Positions 12,099 through 23,800 of a DNA stretch of 64,000 bases are shown here, piece by piece. Both the position numbers and the translations under genes were made by a program. This stretch comes from Watersipora subatra (taxonomy: Eukaryota; Bryozoa; Gymnolaemata; Cheilostomatida; Watersiporidae), in the NCBI RefSeq assembly GCF_963576615.1, contig NC_088711.1, positions 11,402,869 through 11,466,868 on the forward strand. The letters run 5' to 3'. The notes below the pieces were generated by a model. The model was not told the origin of the DNA and did no database searches. It saw nothing but the letters and a program-made list of their open reading frames with translations. Position 1 is the first letter of the stretch, and every line of letters begins with the position of its first letter.

Positions 12099-12946
12099 TT
12101 AAAGGTTGACATGCAACAAAATTTACATTGCAGTTATTTGGTATCAAAAGATTCACCATGTCTTACTCTGCTGCTTTGTACATTAGGTGCAAAATATGTG
12201 GAAATGTGATTAAAAGCTCTTAAAAGCTCAAAAACGAAAAGCCGTCGTAGATTGGAATCAGTTTATTTCTTTGACGTTGTCATTACATTTGGTTATTGTT
12301 TTGTCATGTGATGTTCTCACAAAAATTGAAAGGCCAATAAAAGGCTCAATATAAAACTTCTTGTAGCGCCAGTTTATGACAAACACTTTGGGTTTTACCG
12401 AAGACCCTGTATCAAATATAGATGCTCGCTACTTTACAGTTTTGTTTCGGCTTGGTCTTAATCGTCTAGTCGTAATCTGATCATGTGACCCATACTTCGC
12501 AAATAATTGCTGCAGCATTTTTTGATTATCGCATTATGTACTCCTTCGAGCTAAGGTTAAAGAATTAAACGAATTTTTACGGTAAGTTGTAAGATATCTG
12601 AAAGAGACAGCATTACAATGACGACGACATAGACGCGTAAGAACAATAGACATGGTTTTATTGAATGCGTGAAGTATATCTGTGAAAATATTTTAACGAA
12701 TGAGGTTGCATGAAAGTGTATACAAAAGCAATCTTGTACAACTACTTCCCATTTGAGCCGTTTTGGAAAGAGATTCTAATCTACGGCGGTTTTATGATGG
12801 CTGCGATTAACTGTTCGTTTCAGCTTTTAGAAGCTTGTGATCACATTTCTACATATTTTGCACCTACAACACAGCAGAGTAAGACATGGTGAATTTTTTG
12901 ATACCAGATAACTGTAATGTGAATTTTGTTGCAAGTCAACCTTTAA
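12099..12946. mobile_element. 848-bp TIR element flanked by TTAA (copy A)
   Basis: The left end, TTAAAGGTTGACATGCAACA, is mirrored at the right end (GCAAGTCAACCTTTAA), and the match continues inward for about 75 bases, so the element has long terminal inverted repeats. TTAA stands at both edges, as in piggyBac-type insertions, though it may be part of the repeat. No transposase frame is present, so it is a non-autonomous MITE-like element. A partial copy in the opposite orientation lies at 17655-18200. It sits between the BEL/Pao relic and the gag-like 21-bp array ORF, whose stop codon is supplied by this element's right end. Confidence 0.85.
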
Positions 12947-14633
12947 CTTCTTCCAGAATTATTAGTTCTATTAGTTTTCTATTTTCGTCCAGCTTACTCT
13001 TGTTCTTGTCCAGCTTACTCTTGTTCTTGTCCAGCTTACTCTTGTTCTTGTCCAGCTTACTCTTGTTCTTGTCCAGCTTACTCTTGTTCTTGTCCAGCTT
13101 ACTCTTGTTCTTGTCCAGCTTACTCTTGTTCTTGTCCAGCTTACTCTTGTTCTTGTCCAGCTTACTCTTGTTCTTGTCCAGCTTACTCTTGTTCTTGTCC
13201 AGCTTACTCTTGTTCTTGTCCAGCTTACTCTTGTTCTTGTCCAGCTTACTCTTGTTCTTGTCCAGCTTACTCTTGTTCTTGTCCAGCTTACTCTTGTTCT
13301 TGTCCAGCTTACTCTTGTTCTTGTCCAGCTTACTCTTGTTCTTGTCCAGCTTACTCTTGTTCTTGTCCAGCTTACTTTTGTTCTTGTCCAGCTTACTCTT
13401 GTTCTTGTTCAGCTTACTCTTGTTCTTGTCTAGCTTGCTCTTGTCTAGCTTGCTCTTGTTCTTGTCTAGCTTGCTTTTGTTCTTGTCTAGCTTGCGTTTG
13501 TTCTTGTCTAGCTTGCGTTTGTTCTTGTCTAGCTTGCTCTTGTTCTTGTCTAGCTTGCTCTTGCTCTTGTCTAGCTTGCTCTTGTTCTTGTCTAGCTTGC
13601 TCTTGTTCTTGTCTAGCTTGCTCTTGTTCTTGTCTAGCTTGCTCTTGTTCTTGTCTAGCTTGCTCTTGTTCTTGTCTAGCTTGCTCTTGTTCTTGTCTAG
13701 CTTGCTCTTGTTCTTGTCTAGCTTGCTCTTGCTCTTGTCTAGCTTGCTCTTGTTCTTGTCTAGCTTGCTCTTGTTCTTGTCTAGCTTGCTCTTGTTCTTG
13801 TCTAGCTTGCTCTTGCTCTTGTCTAGCTTGCTCTTGCTCTTGTCTAGCTTGCTCTTGTTCTTGTCTAGCTTGCGCTTGTTCTTGTCTAGCTTGCTCTTGT
13901 TCTTGTCTAGCTTGCTCTTGTTCTTGTCTAGCTTGCTCTTGTTCTTGTCTAGCTTGCTCTTGTTCTTGTCTAGCTTGCTCTTGTTCTTGTCTAGCTTGCT
14001 CTTGTTCTTGTCTAGCTTGCTCTTGCTCTTGTCTAGCTTGCTCTTGTCTAGCTTGCTCTTGCTCTTGTCTAGCTTGCTCTTGTTCTTGTCTAGCTTGCTC
14101 TTGTTCTTGTCTAGCTTGCTCTTGTTCTTGTCTAGCTTGCTCTTGTTCTTGTCTAGCTTGCTCTTGTTCTTGTCTAGCTTGCTCTTGTTCTTGTCTAGCT
14201 TGCTTTTGTTCTTGTCTAGCTTGCGTTTGTTCTTGTCTAGCTTGCGTTTGTTCTTGTCTAGCTTGCTCTTGTTCTTGTCTAGCTTGCTCTTGTTCTTGTC
14301 TAGCTTGCTCTTGTTCTTGTCTAGCTTGCTCTTGTTCTTGTCTAGCTTGCTCTTGCTCTTGTCTAGCTTGCTCTTGTCTAGCTTGCTCTTGCTCTTGTCA
14401 AGCTTGCTCTTGTTCTTGTCTAGCTTGCTCTTGTTCTTGTCTAGCTTGCTCTTGTTCTTGTCTAGTTTGCTCTTGTTCTTGTCTAGTTTGCGCTTGTTCT
14501 TGTCTAGCTTGCTCTTGTTCTTGTCTAGCTTGCTCTTGTTCTTGTCTAGCTTGCTCTTGTTCTCGTCTCGCTGTTGAGCTTCTTCTTGCCGTAACTGGAT
14601 CAGCTTAATCAGTTTGTCAACTGTCTCTGCCAT
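12936..14633 (-). pseudogene. Gag-like ORF filled by heptapeptide repeats
   Basis: One 565-residue minus-strand frame from ATG at 14633. The N-terminus MAETVDKLIKLIQLRQEE is an amphipathic, retroelement gag-like start. About 75 copies of KSKLDKN/KLDKNKS (7 residues, 21 bp) follow, then LIELIILEEVKG and a stop contributed by the inverted repeat of the adjacent TTAA element. Variant units (KRKLDKN, SKLDKSK) and short units all keep the frame. About 60 bases upstream of the ATG, TTTTTGGCGACAAGGACT (14690-14707) recalls the leader of Ty3/gypsy elements. Best read as a gag 5' end truncated by a MITE insertion; a host repeat protein is less likely. Confidence 0.5.
12985..14570. repeat. 21-bp minisatellite, about 75 copies, 1.6 kb
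   Basis: Unit TTGTTCTTGTCCAGCTTACTC on the plus strand, nearly perfect. Two blocks differ by linked changes: CCAGCTTACTC up to about 13430 and CTAGCTTGCTC from there on. Shortened units at about 13435, 14035 and 14365, and paired GCGTTTG variants at about 13490 and 14225, show higher-order duplication of multi-unit segments. Length changes are multiples of three throughout. Confidence 0.98.
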
Positions 14634-14689
14634 TATCATATGATGTAAACAAGTGTAAACAAGTACTCCTGTTTTACCTGTAGGTTTTA

Positions 14690-14900
14690 GTCCTTGTCGC
14701 CAAAAACTTCGGTTGTTTCTCAATAGCTTGAAGTTTATAATGTGGTTATTTCAAAGGTTTGAAATACTGAGTCCTTCCAGCGTTTGAATAACAGTAGTAG
14801 TTTATTCGTAACTTGAGATTAGACTGAGGAGTACAGAATATGATTTCATTTATATATCAACTTGCTAGTTTTGTAGCTAGATAAAAGCATACGTATCAAA
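14690..14900 (-). mobile_element. Possible LTR and leader of a gypsy-like element
   Basis: Upstream of the gag-like ATG on the minus strand come the GGCGACAAGGACT leader-like motif and, further up, an AATAAA (plus TTTATT at 14801-14806) followed by GGAAGGACTCAGTATTTCA, compatible with the R/U5 part of an LTR. No second LTR exists here because the element is cut off at 12946, and the outer LTR edge cannot be fixed. Confidence 0.3.
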
Positions 14901-16055
14901 AAGCTTTAATGAATGATAAAAATATAGCCTTTAGCTTTTCAATAATAGAATAATTGATTTCTTTGCTTTCAAGTATTTCAACAAATATTCAGATATGATA
15001 CATATAGAGTTGGAGTTTACTGCAGTAGAGTAATTTGACCTATTATAAGCTGAAACTATGTTAGTGGCCACAACTTGGATGGGTGTTTTTAATGAAAACC
15101 TTTTGCTGAGATGAAAATTTGTTGGTTTGTAAAAATTATATAAAATAATGTTAAAGATAATGCAAAACGTGATTTGCAGAACATATTGAATACATTATAG
15201 CCCCGTTGTCACTTGTGCCAAAATCTTGTCTGATGAATGGATTTATGAAGTGTAATCAGAGATGTATTGACAGGTACTTTGGCATAGCTCAACTCAATTC
15301 CAACTCACCAAATATTAAGAACTACTCAAAAAATGTTTTTCTCCACATTACTAAGTGAAACAAGTGAGTCCACGCCACAAACCCCCAACCAGGCGCAAGA
15401 ATGGCTTTATTAACCCTTTGCCAGAATCGGTGGATTGATCGATTTCAAAGAAATTGACATTTTGCGTTCACTATTTTGGTCAAATCAAAAAACAATTCGT
15501 TTTGTACTTGAATCAACTAATCAATTGTGACCAGTAAACTTTTTTCTAAAATTGATACTAATAATGACTAGATAACATTGACTATACATGACATGGTTTC
15601 ACCGTATATTCGAACATATTCTTTTCAAAGATGCGGCTTGCTTATTTTATCTAGTAGCTAGTTTCCGGTGTGGGTAGCAATTTACAACTTCGCTAATACA
15701 AAGGCCGCGATGAAATAAGTTAACTCGGCAGTCTAGTTACCGCAGACTGGCAGAATCTTAGTTGGTACTCTGCTGTTTACACAGCATTTAGGGGATAATA
15801 ATATGATAAATTTTCAATTACCATTATTTGAGGGGTTTGGGACATTTATAATTATGTATCTGTAGCTAGATTTAAAATTTTATTCTAGCCAACATGAGCA
15901 AATACAAAATAAAATATATGTCAATAGAGCCGCGTAGGACTCGTCTCTTATCGCAATAACCGATGTGAATACGAAAGATACAGACAGGCTGCCTCACTAC
16001 ATACATCATTTTGGGTAAGTCTGGGCATGTTTTTTTTCTGAGCGTTTTTACCGTG
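14900..16055. other. No gene seen
   Basis: About 1.1 kb of AT-rich spacer with no open frame of note. The right edge runs into a half copy of the 450-bp foldback family. Confidence 0.4.
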
Positions 16056-16059
16056 ACAA

Positions 16060-16193
16060 ATTTTTGTTGATTTCAATCTTCAAATGTCTTGACAGTGAGA
16101 TCGCCTAAAACAACAAACAACATCTCAAATGGTAAAAAAACATCGATACTTTTTGTTAGAATCAACTAAAATTTGGCGCAATCACATCTTTAA
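16060..16193. mobile_element. Half copy of the 450-bp TTAA foldback family
   Basis: The run GATTTCAATCTTCAAATGTC, then AGATCGCC, CATCGATACTTTTTG and finally GCAATCACATCTTTAA, follows the right half of the elements at 44967-45408 and 53780-54227 in order. The left half is missing. Confidence 0.65.
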
Positions 16194-17654
16194 AGGAGTG
16201 CGACTACTTATCAGAGATGATTGAATCAAGGAAAATCTTGAACGTAGAAGGTTTTATGTTACTTCAGTCTTTAGAATCTCCAGGGTGAGAAAACTAACAA
16301 GAGCCTTCAAGGTAACGTTTAACTCACCCGAATGTCTGCAAAGACCATCAAGCATAAAGTGAGAACAAATGGTTTGATTTTATTGTTGAAGAATATAACC
16401 AGTCTTCTGTCACTAGATGCTACAATTGTCACCATTTCAAACATACTGCATCCTCCTGTCCAAATGATAAGTCTGTGGAAAACCACATTTACAACTATGG
16501 AAAACCATACCATAGCAATGTAGGCATAGATGTTCCTCAATGTGTGAATTGTAATAGTCAACATAGATCATCTTCTAGTGAATGTCAGGTTTTTAAAAAA
16601 TTACAAAATGTTGTCGCTTCAAGATTCAATGCTAACTCGGTCGAATCTCTATCTGTTCATGCCTGACTAGGTAATGATTACAGTGAAAACATTTTTAACT
16701 CTAACAGTGTCTCTATCTGTACTCTGCCATCTGATTTCATTCACAATGTCAGGTCTCTCCATGGAGATAAACATAACGAATTAAAGCAACTATCAAAGAG
16801 TTATGATATTATAATGCTTACCGAATTGTGGCTCGATGAAAAAAGGAACATCTTTATAATATTGATGAATTTCAACTACACAGTACATGTCACAGAGGTA
16901 ATAAACGAATTGGTGGTGGTGTTGTACTTTACGGCGAGATAATCACTCAGTTCTAAAGCTGAGTGAATACTTGAATAGATCCGTAACAACATTCAGGCTG
17001 CTTTTACAACAGTTAAACCATACACCGAATATATACTCAGTACTATACCGCCCTCCTGACCTTAAGAACTCTGAAAAGGATAAAACTATTAATCATATCA
17101 TTTCAAGCATCTCAAATATCTCAGAAAATACCCAACATCTAAATTATTTTTAGCTCTGAATTTTAATGATCTGGACGTAAGCGTGATCACAAACATTCTT
17201 CCAGTAGAGCAGATAGTCGTCTTTCCAGTAACAGAAAATAAAATGCTTGATCTTATTTTCACCGACAGAATACATAAATCTGGTTGATTGCTTCTACCAC
17301 TTATTCTATCTAATGAGTATCTGGCAATCATTTTGCCCCTCCAAGATATAGGGTCCTACTATGATCAAGAAACGTTTAATTACGCTAGTGTCTAAAATTG
17401 CTGTCACAAATGAATTGTAATCTGTCAGCTGAATTAAGTTATTTACATCTGACTCAGTAGATGCACAGGTTGACCTCTTACATAAAAAATGTGACTAATA
17501 TTTTGAACAGACATAGTCTAGAGCTGACTATTCTGGTGCCACAAGGTTGATCATTAATCACCTCACCACTTATTTGCAAGTTATCGACAGCTAAGAAAAG
17601 AGCACACAAAAAAGGATCCTTGAAAGGTTTTCTCAAAACTACCATCATGTAAGC

Positions 17655-18200
17655 TTAAAGGTTGACTTGCAACAAAATTCGCATTACAGTTATTTGGTAT
17701 CGAAAGATTCACCATGTCTTACTCTGCAGTGTTGTGAGTGCAAAATATGTGGAAATGTGATTACAAGTTCTTAAAAGCTCAAAAACGGCCAGTTAATCGT
17801 AGCCATCACGAAAACGCCGTAGGTTGGAATTTCTCTCAAAATGGCTCAAATGGGACGTAGTTGAACATGAAGGCTTCTGTTTACACTTTCATGCAACCTC
17901 AATCGTCGAAATATTTTCACAAATATACTTCACTCATTCAATAAAACCATGTCTTTTGTTCTTACGCGTCTATTTCATCATCATTGTAATGCTGTCACTT
18001 TGAGCACTGATATCTCAAAACTTACTGTAATAATTCTCTTAATTTTTTAACCTTAGCTCGAAGGAGTACATATCATCCTTTGATAAACATGATGAGCCTG
18101 TTGGTCACCTGTGATAATCGAAAAATGCTGCAGAAATTTTTCGCACTATTTGGCAGAAAGTATGGGTCTCATGATCTAATTATGACTAGATGATTAGACA
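17655..18200. mobile_element. TTAA element copy B, truncated, inside the LINE
   Basis: It starts TTAAAGGTTGACTTGCAACA and matches the reverse complement of copy A (12099-12946) read from A's right end, including ACACTTTCATGCAACCTC, CTTACGCGTCTAT, CTTAGCTCGAAGGAGTACAT and GACTAGATGATTA. The match stops near 18200, so about 300 bases and the far inverted repeat are missing. It lies in the opposite orientation to copy A. Confidence 0.82.
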
Positions 18201-18290
18201 CTGACCATTTTTTTGCTGAGCCAATGACAGACATTATAAATAGTATTCTTCAAGACGGTATATTTCCAGCATTTTGGAAAAAAATCTGAG

Positions 18291-18671
18291 GTGATAGTAA
18301 TAAATAAAGTGAAATCATCACAAAGCTTCAAGCAATTAAGAGCTGTATCTCTTCTTTTCCATCTTGGAAATATTGCTGAAACTAATATCTCCCAGCTCAT
18401 TGAAGGTCTTTCTACACCAACTAACCAATTTGCTTGTACATGTACCATGAAACTTAACACTACAGATGCTCTAGCCAAGTTCACATCTGATATATGCTAT
18501 GATATTAATAGTGAAGAGACATTGGCGATACAAGCTTTGTTGTTGGATTTCAGCAAGGCTTTTGACGAGATGTTGCTCCATGCATCTGTTGGAAAATTGC
18601 CCACCCTTGGTACCAACACATTCCTGGTGATCGACTGTAAAGTTTCTTCACAGACTGTATGCAAACAGTAA
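18291..18671 (+). pseudogene. Reverse transcriptase palm fragment
   Basis: 126 open codons with the RT blocks F-K-x-L-R-A-V-S-L-L and, further on, ALLLDFSKAFDEML, the motif A region of LINE polymerases. The catalytic ADD box is about 250 bases downstream in another frame. Confidence 0.8.
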
Positions 18672-19640
18672 ACTATGGAGGCTGCACTTCATCGTACGAA
18701 CACTGAAAGACCAGAGTTCCATCACTGCAAGGAACCATTTTGGGTCCTTCGTTATGGAATGTTTTTAGGCATGACATTAAACCAAGTGTCAAACATTGAA
18801 GGTATGCTGCTGATGACACTACCTTGTATGTCATAACCCATGTGAAGCGATATGGAGTGTCAGTCACCGAATCATCCAAGACTAAATCAATAACATCATT
18901 TACTTGTTAAAACCCACCACACCAAGCATCAGATCATGCATCAATTTGGTGTTAACAGAACACCACAACTCTGAAAACTGCCAAGTTACAATCTATCAAT
19001 TTTATCCTCAGAAAAACTATATGCAGCCCTTTTATCACCATAAACAATGTGAACATAAAATAGTGACAGTGTCAAGCTTCTAGGCATAAAAATAGACGAT
19101 CATTTACCATTTTCAAGCCATGTTGACTATATCATCTCAAAAACTAGACCATCAACTCACGTTCTAATTCAGCTCAAAAAGATAGGTGTAAAACAAAAAA
19201 CTCTATCACTTTTTTTACCAAAATCGTATATTGTCCATTTTGACTTACGCTGCTCCAAGCTGGTATCTCTTTGTAACGAAAACTGATAAAGAAAAATTAG
19301 ACCGATTTCAAAAATTATGCTTCATGGCTAAGCTGCCCGACATGGATAGCTATGACCAGCGTTTAATAGCCCTTAATGCTGAGGAGCTAAATGTCTTATA
19401 AAATATTTGTTGTACAAAATACTCTAATCCTATCTCCAATCTGCCTGACCATTCGCTATACATCCCAAAAAGTCATGCCTTATACCAGACACCAACATCT
19501 TGCCAATATACATTATAGAACATCGCAATGCAAAAAGAGCTTTCTCAATACACCTAATTTACTCCACTTTATTATTTTTTTGTCTCATAGTCTAATTTGC
19601 TCAAAACAGCATTGATTGGTGTAAATAAAGTTTATACCTA

Positions 19641-20415
19641 TTAATAACAAGGCTAGCCTATAAAATGGGCTATCGTGAGGATTACATTCAATAAATCGTT
19701 ACATACACCTGAAAAGCCAGACCGTCTTAAAAAGAACTAGACATTACAACTGGCAACCAATGTCAGCTAGGAGATGCACCTATGGGTCTCCATAAAGAAC
19801 GCAAATTATCATATTGAAAGTGTTTTGCTAGCTTTTCAGTCTGATGGTTTAAGAGTACTACAGCAGAGAACTATTATTATTTTATTAGTAAGTCGTGTGC
19901 TCATGATCCATGTAGTTGAGCAACAATGAACATCTTCGTGTCTGTATTGAGATTTTGATATAACAATGTAAAAAATACAAACTTCTCAGAAACAAGACTA
20001 TTCAATCTCAATATACTTTTAATATGCACAATTCACAAATACTAAATTGATATGTGGCAGTCTTTCCTGTCCCGATATGAATGTAAAGCTGGAACAGATG
20101 AGACAGGCCATTGCGATAGGACAGAGCTGAGAATGCTATTGCATATCTTCTTCCTATAACATCAGCAGATCATGTTTATGAGTTACTTATTCACTATTAT
20201 TGTTGCTATGTGGTGCAGTTCAAAAAATGTTGATTATCATTAGGGAATACTAACTAAACTACCCTTTAGAAACCCATGATTTTTTTCACGTGTAAAGGAT
20301 AGGTTTTGGCAAAAAATGCAAATCTTTTATCTCACTATTGCGAAGCTTGCAAAGTCGCGATGAGAACAGTGGCATCAATGCTGTACCAGCATACGATTAT
20401 TTTGGAAAGCATAAG
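19641..20415. other. Downstream flank of ILRUN; nothing else seen
   Basis: No coding signal. It lies 3' of the ILRUN stop on the minus strand and may include the ILRUN 3' UTR, whose end was not located. Confidence 0.4.
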
Positions 20416-20458
20416 AAAAATAATATCTTATTCTGTACTAGAATAAGATATTATTTTT
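20416..20458. repeat. 18-bp perfect hairpin just after the ILRUN stop
   Basis: Left arm AAAAATAATATCTTATTC and right arm GAATAAGATATTATTTTT pair perfectly around the 7-base loop TGTACTA. An 11-bp direct repeat TTTGGAAAGCA stands on both sides (20401 and 20456). On the minus strand it lies 23 bases beyond the ILRUN stop codon, so it would be in the 3' UTR. Confidence 0.9.
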
Positions 20459-20480
20459 GGAAAGCAATTTGATAGCACCA

Positions 20481-20839
20481 TTACTGCATACCCACCTTTA
20501 TCTGATAATTAATGGGACAAGAAGCGCCATTAAATGACGAGGTTGTGATAGGAGAAAGGCTGCTAGTGGCGGTAGACACGGCAGTCGTCGAATTTGTCGT
20601 GGAGCATATGACTGCTGCACTGTCAACTATACTAGGCATCGAAGTGCACGTTAATAATGTGTTGCCTTCACATGAATGTAATGTACTTTTATGGGGAGAT
20701 TTAAATGGATTATAGGTTTCATCTATATTTGTCATAGGAGTTGATCTAGAATTTCCCAAGTCACCCCCACATCTTGACATTTCTTGAGTTATATCCAACA
20801 CGCCGGTCTCTGAGACTTGAAGTATCACCCAGATAGTAT
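20481..20839 (-). CDS. ILRUN: ILRUN exon 4 (terminal)
   Basis: The acceptor TTTCTGCAG restores D in DTIWVILQV, the last FW strand. LDITQEMSR and YNPFKSPHKS follow, then a Ser/Thr-rich low-complexity tail to TAA at 20481-20483. A possible donor (AAAG|GTGGGT) six codons before the stop would allow an alternative end. Confidence 0.93.
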
Positions 20840-23800
20840 CTGCAGAAAAGGTATGGTTCATCTGACTTGAGTCGATAACATGCAACATATTTTAAACTGG
20901 AATATCAACACAGGGCTACTCACTCCGCCATCACATTCAACACTTTTCAAACGTCTTATGGAATACTAATGATTTTCATTCTACAAAAAGCTACGTATCA
21001 TACAACCTTGATCCTTGTCAGCATTCGCTGATGAATACCAAATAAACAAGTTAAACAACCATCTTCTGAAACCCTGAGTTACTCACCACCAAAGAGAGTG
21101 CCAGTCGAAGTGGACATACGCCATTGGCCATGATACATGCCGTCTGTACTTGGGCTTACCATAGGCACGCTTACATCAGATTCATTGCCTGCGGCTAGTG
21201 CATCCACTGCAACCTTTTCTCGACTTCCGAGCTGGTAACCCATAATAAACTTTAGGCAGCATCCGGATGGCCAAGAGTTTAAGCCTGTTTATCATACACA
21301 AACGTAGAGTAGTCAGTCTTACTTCATGCAATCGAGTTTCTGAATGGGAATGTTTTTTAAAACTTTCATTTGACAAACAATTCATTTTATTTAAATAGCC
21401 TCCAAATTTGAGGTTTTTTTCCTGGTTTTAATCCAAAACTGTTGCAAATGTCAAGTTTCTAATGTACAATAAAACAATTGATATAGCCATCATGTGATAT
21501 GAAAATATTGCTAAAGTGACCACCAGTAAAAGGACTAACATCTTAGTCATGTACCGCAAATCCTATCATGTTATAATAATTCCTGCCGAGTTCTGGTGAG
21601 AGTGACTTCATTGCAAAAAAAATTGGAATGTGTAAATGATATAATTCAAACCATAAAATAAATCATCTACATCACCAGAAACATAGCGCTGGCTAACTTG
21701 AAATAGCCAATCAGTAGACAGACTAAATATTATTTGGTAATTGCTTATATTTACGTCAGTCGCATACAAAACCATTCCTTATTTATGCAATGCAAATAGT
21801 TTGTTTATAAGATATAGCAACTAGGCATGGAACAGTTGCGAGCGAATACAATTTACCAATAGTAAAGAATTTATGACATTTCTAGAGCACCGGGCTTAGT
21901 CGACTCAGTGTGAAAATCCTGCCCTCAGAAAACCACACCATTTATAACTTCACGTACACTGGGTTTCCATGCTTCGAGTAGATTCGGAGTTCGCCTATGC
22001 CGATGAATTCGTACACCTTAACGTTTCAACGATTCAGAGTTGCTCTTTATCGATTTTTCCAAGACTAGCGATGTACTTCTCAAAACAGAGCTTGTTAAAG
22101 TAAACTCACTTTCGGGTCACAGTTACTTTTCAATTCACGCTTTGCATGTTTGTTGCACTAAGTATGCCAGGATACCTGATCAGAATTTTTTTAATTATTA
22201 CTAATATTAATATTCCTCAATCTTTATATATAAATCTCAGTTTGGATGTATGCGATTCGGTTTGTCAAGATATAGCTATTAAAATATTAGAATGAAGAAC
22301 CCGTATCACAGAAAATTTGATCTCGGAAATTCCCTTTCCCCAGAAAATATGCTAAACCTTTGAGCTACGCGAAATTGATGGATTCATTGGGCGATATATG
22401 TTGCTATGAGGGTACAAACACGCATATCGCTCTGGCTCTGCATCATGGCGCAACATCATTTTATGCTTGTTCTCAGGGCTCTTATTAGTAAGTTTACGCA
22501 AATTAGCCATTCGCATAGTGCCAGACTAATAGCAAGTGGCAGGCGACTGCATTACCTATCACTGTCTATAAGCTGATTTTTAATACCCGTGCAACGCCGG
22601 GCATTCCGCTTGTATTACAAAGCAGCAACAGAATTTACTACCTGCTATACAGTTGTGACTTCAAAGGTCGCATCATGCAAAATTGCTTTTAGTAAAACAA
22701 AACTTTTTTTATGCTAGAAGGGTTAAGCCTAGGGAGAGGTCGGAACCAGTGCAGTAGGAATATGTAAAACGGTAGGTTCAGTTACCTTAAAACCTCTAAT
22801 TAAATATCACCTCTATTGGGTTGAAAAATTGGGTCCAAACAGAGAACGGTTGAAAAATAGACCGCCACTCTCCGATCGAACGCCATCTCCATTTAACCGC
22901 CACTTTGACAGTATCTGATCTTTACGAGCCCATAATATCAACTGATCAGTAGAAAAGTCCGCTATAATATCATTGCAGGTCAATTGCAAGCAATAGATAT
23001 CAACTGGCAGAGATATTTCTCGGTTTCTTGATGCACATTTATAGGCGACATTGGTTTCGCACGTAATAGGGCTAAATTTATCTTCCAAAAAATCTGACGA
23101 GCCAGTTAAAAATAGACCGACAGCCTCTATTTGAACGCTGCCTCCAATTGACCGCCACTATAGAGTACATGTTGAAAAATAGAGTGCCATGGCGTTCAAT
23201 TAGAGATTTCACGGTATTTAATGAATAAGGTAATAAAAAAGTAATTAGGCCTACCTCATCATTGTCGTAGGAGCAACCTATCGTTGGCAACAGTAGTTAG
23301 AATAAACATGCGTGGTAGTGCGATGAAATGCGCTGAATTTTTTTACCTTCATTGGGGAGAGCTTAATTGGGTATTATCAATTCGAATCCATCGGCAGTAA
23401 GCATTTCTGTGACATCCAATAGTAGTCTCACTGCGAATGCGACGGTCGAATTGCTCACGGTCAAATCCATTGTGAATTTATCGTTTCTATCGTTCGGAGT
23501 AGAAGTCAAAAGTTCGCAGTGAAACTCCAAATCCATTTGAAGCATGGAAAGTCAGTATTAGCAGCATATGGGTAAACTGCTAAATTGGTAAAAAGCCTGG
23601 CTAACTTAAGAACAGCTTGAGATCAGTGACTCTGCGTGATAATAGTTTTACAGAGTATAATTGCACAAACTTACAAATCAAGCATTTAGCTTTCTGGAGC
23701 AAAGCTACATAATAAAGTGATCAAGTACAACAAAAGCTTTGAAAAGTTATTACACTCAAAGCTCAGCAGCTTACATATGAAAAATTTAGGAGCAGAAAGC

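Larger units (their letters stand above)
7560..12100 (+). mobile_element. Degenerate BEL/Pao LTR retrotransposon (gag-pol)
   Basis: Plus-strand pieces follow the BEL/Pao order. A coiled-coil-rich gag N-terminus lies at 7600-7920; a PSVFTGDHLEHADW block near 8240 matches the BEL gag 'F-x-G-D...W' region; two zinc knuckles are at 9050-9250; a protease/pol linker with PPQEVVLGDEG is near 9790; a damaged reverse transcriptase is at 10250-10910; an RNase H-like region with FWSDSAITLGYI and NPADILSRG is at 11380-12036. Integrase and both LTRs were not found. Numerous stops show it is long inactive. It begins where the neighbouring LINE breaks off and ends at the TTAA element at 12.1 kb. Confidence 0.88.
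16320..19640 (+). mobile_element. Second non-LTR retrotransposon, split by a TTAA element
   Basis: Zinc-knuckle ORF1 remains (CYNCHHFKHTASSCP, then CVNC...HRSSSSEC) at 16410-16660. Endonuclease blocks NVRSLHGDKHNELKQL and IIMLTELWL are at 16740-16840, and SVLYRPP is at 17040. The inverted-repeat element at 17655-18200 interrupts it. Reverse transcriptase pieces resume at 18210: LLLDFSKAFDEML near 18540, ADDTTLYVITH near 18805 and KLLGIKIDDHLPFSSHVDY near 19075. A 3' end with AATAAAG lies at 19622-19630. Stops and frameshifts are frequent. Confidence 0.85.

Noticed and set aside
12886-14577. 563-codon plus-strand frame of LLLFLSS repeats
   Set aside because: Mirror frame of the 21-bp array; hydrophobic repeat only, without a sensible start or flanking sequence.
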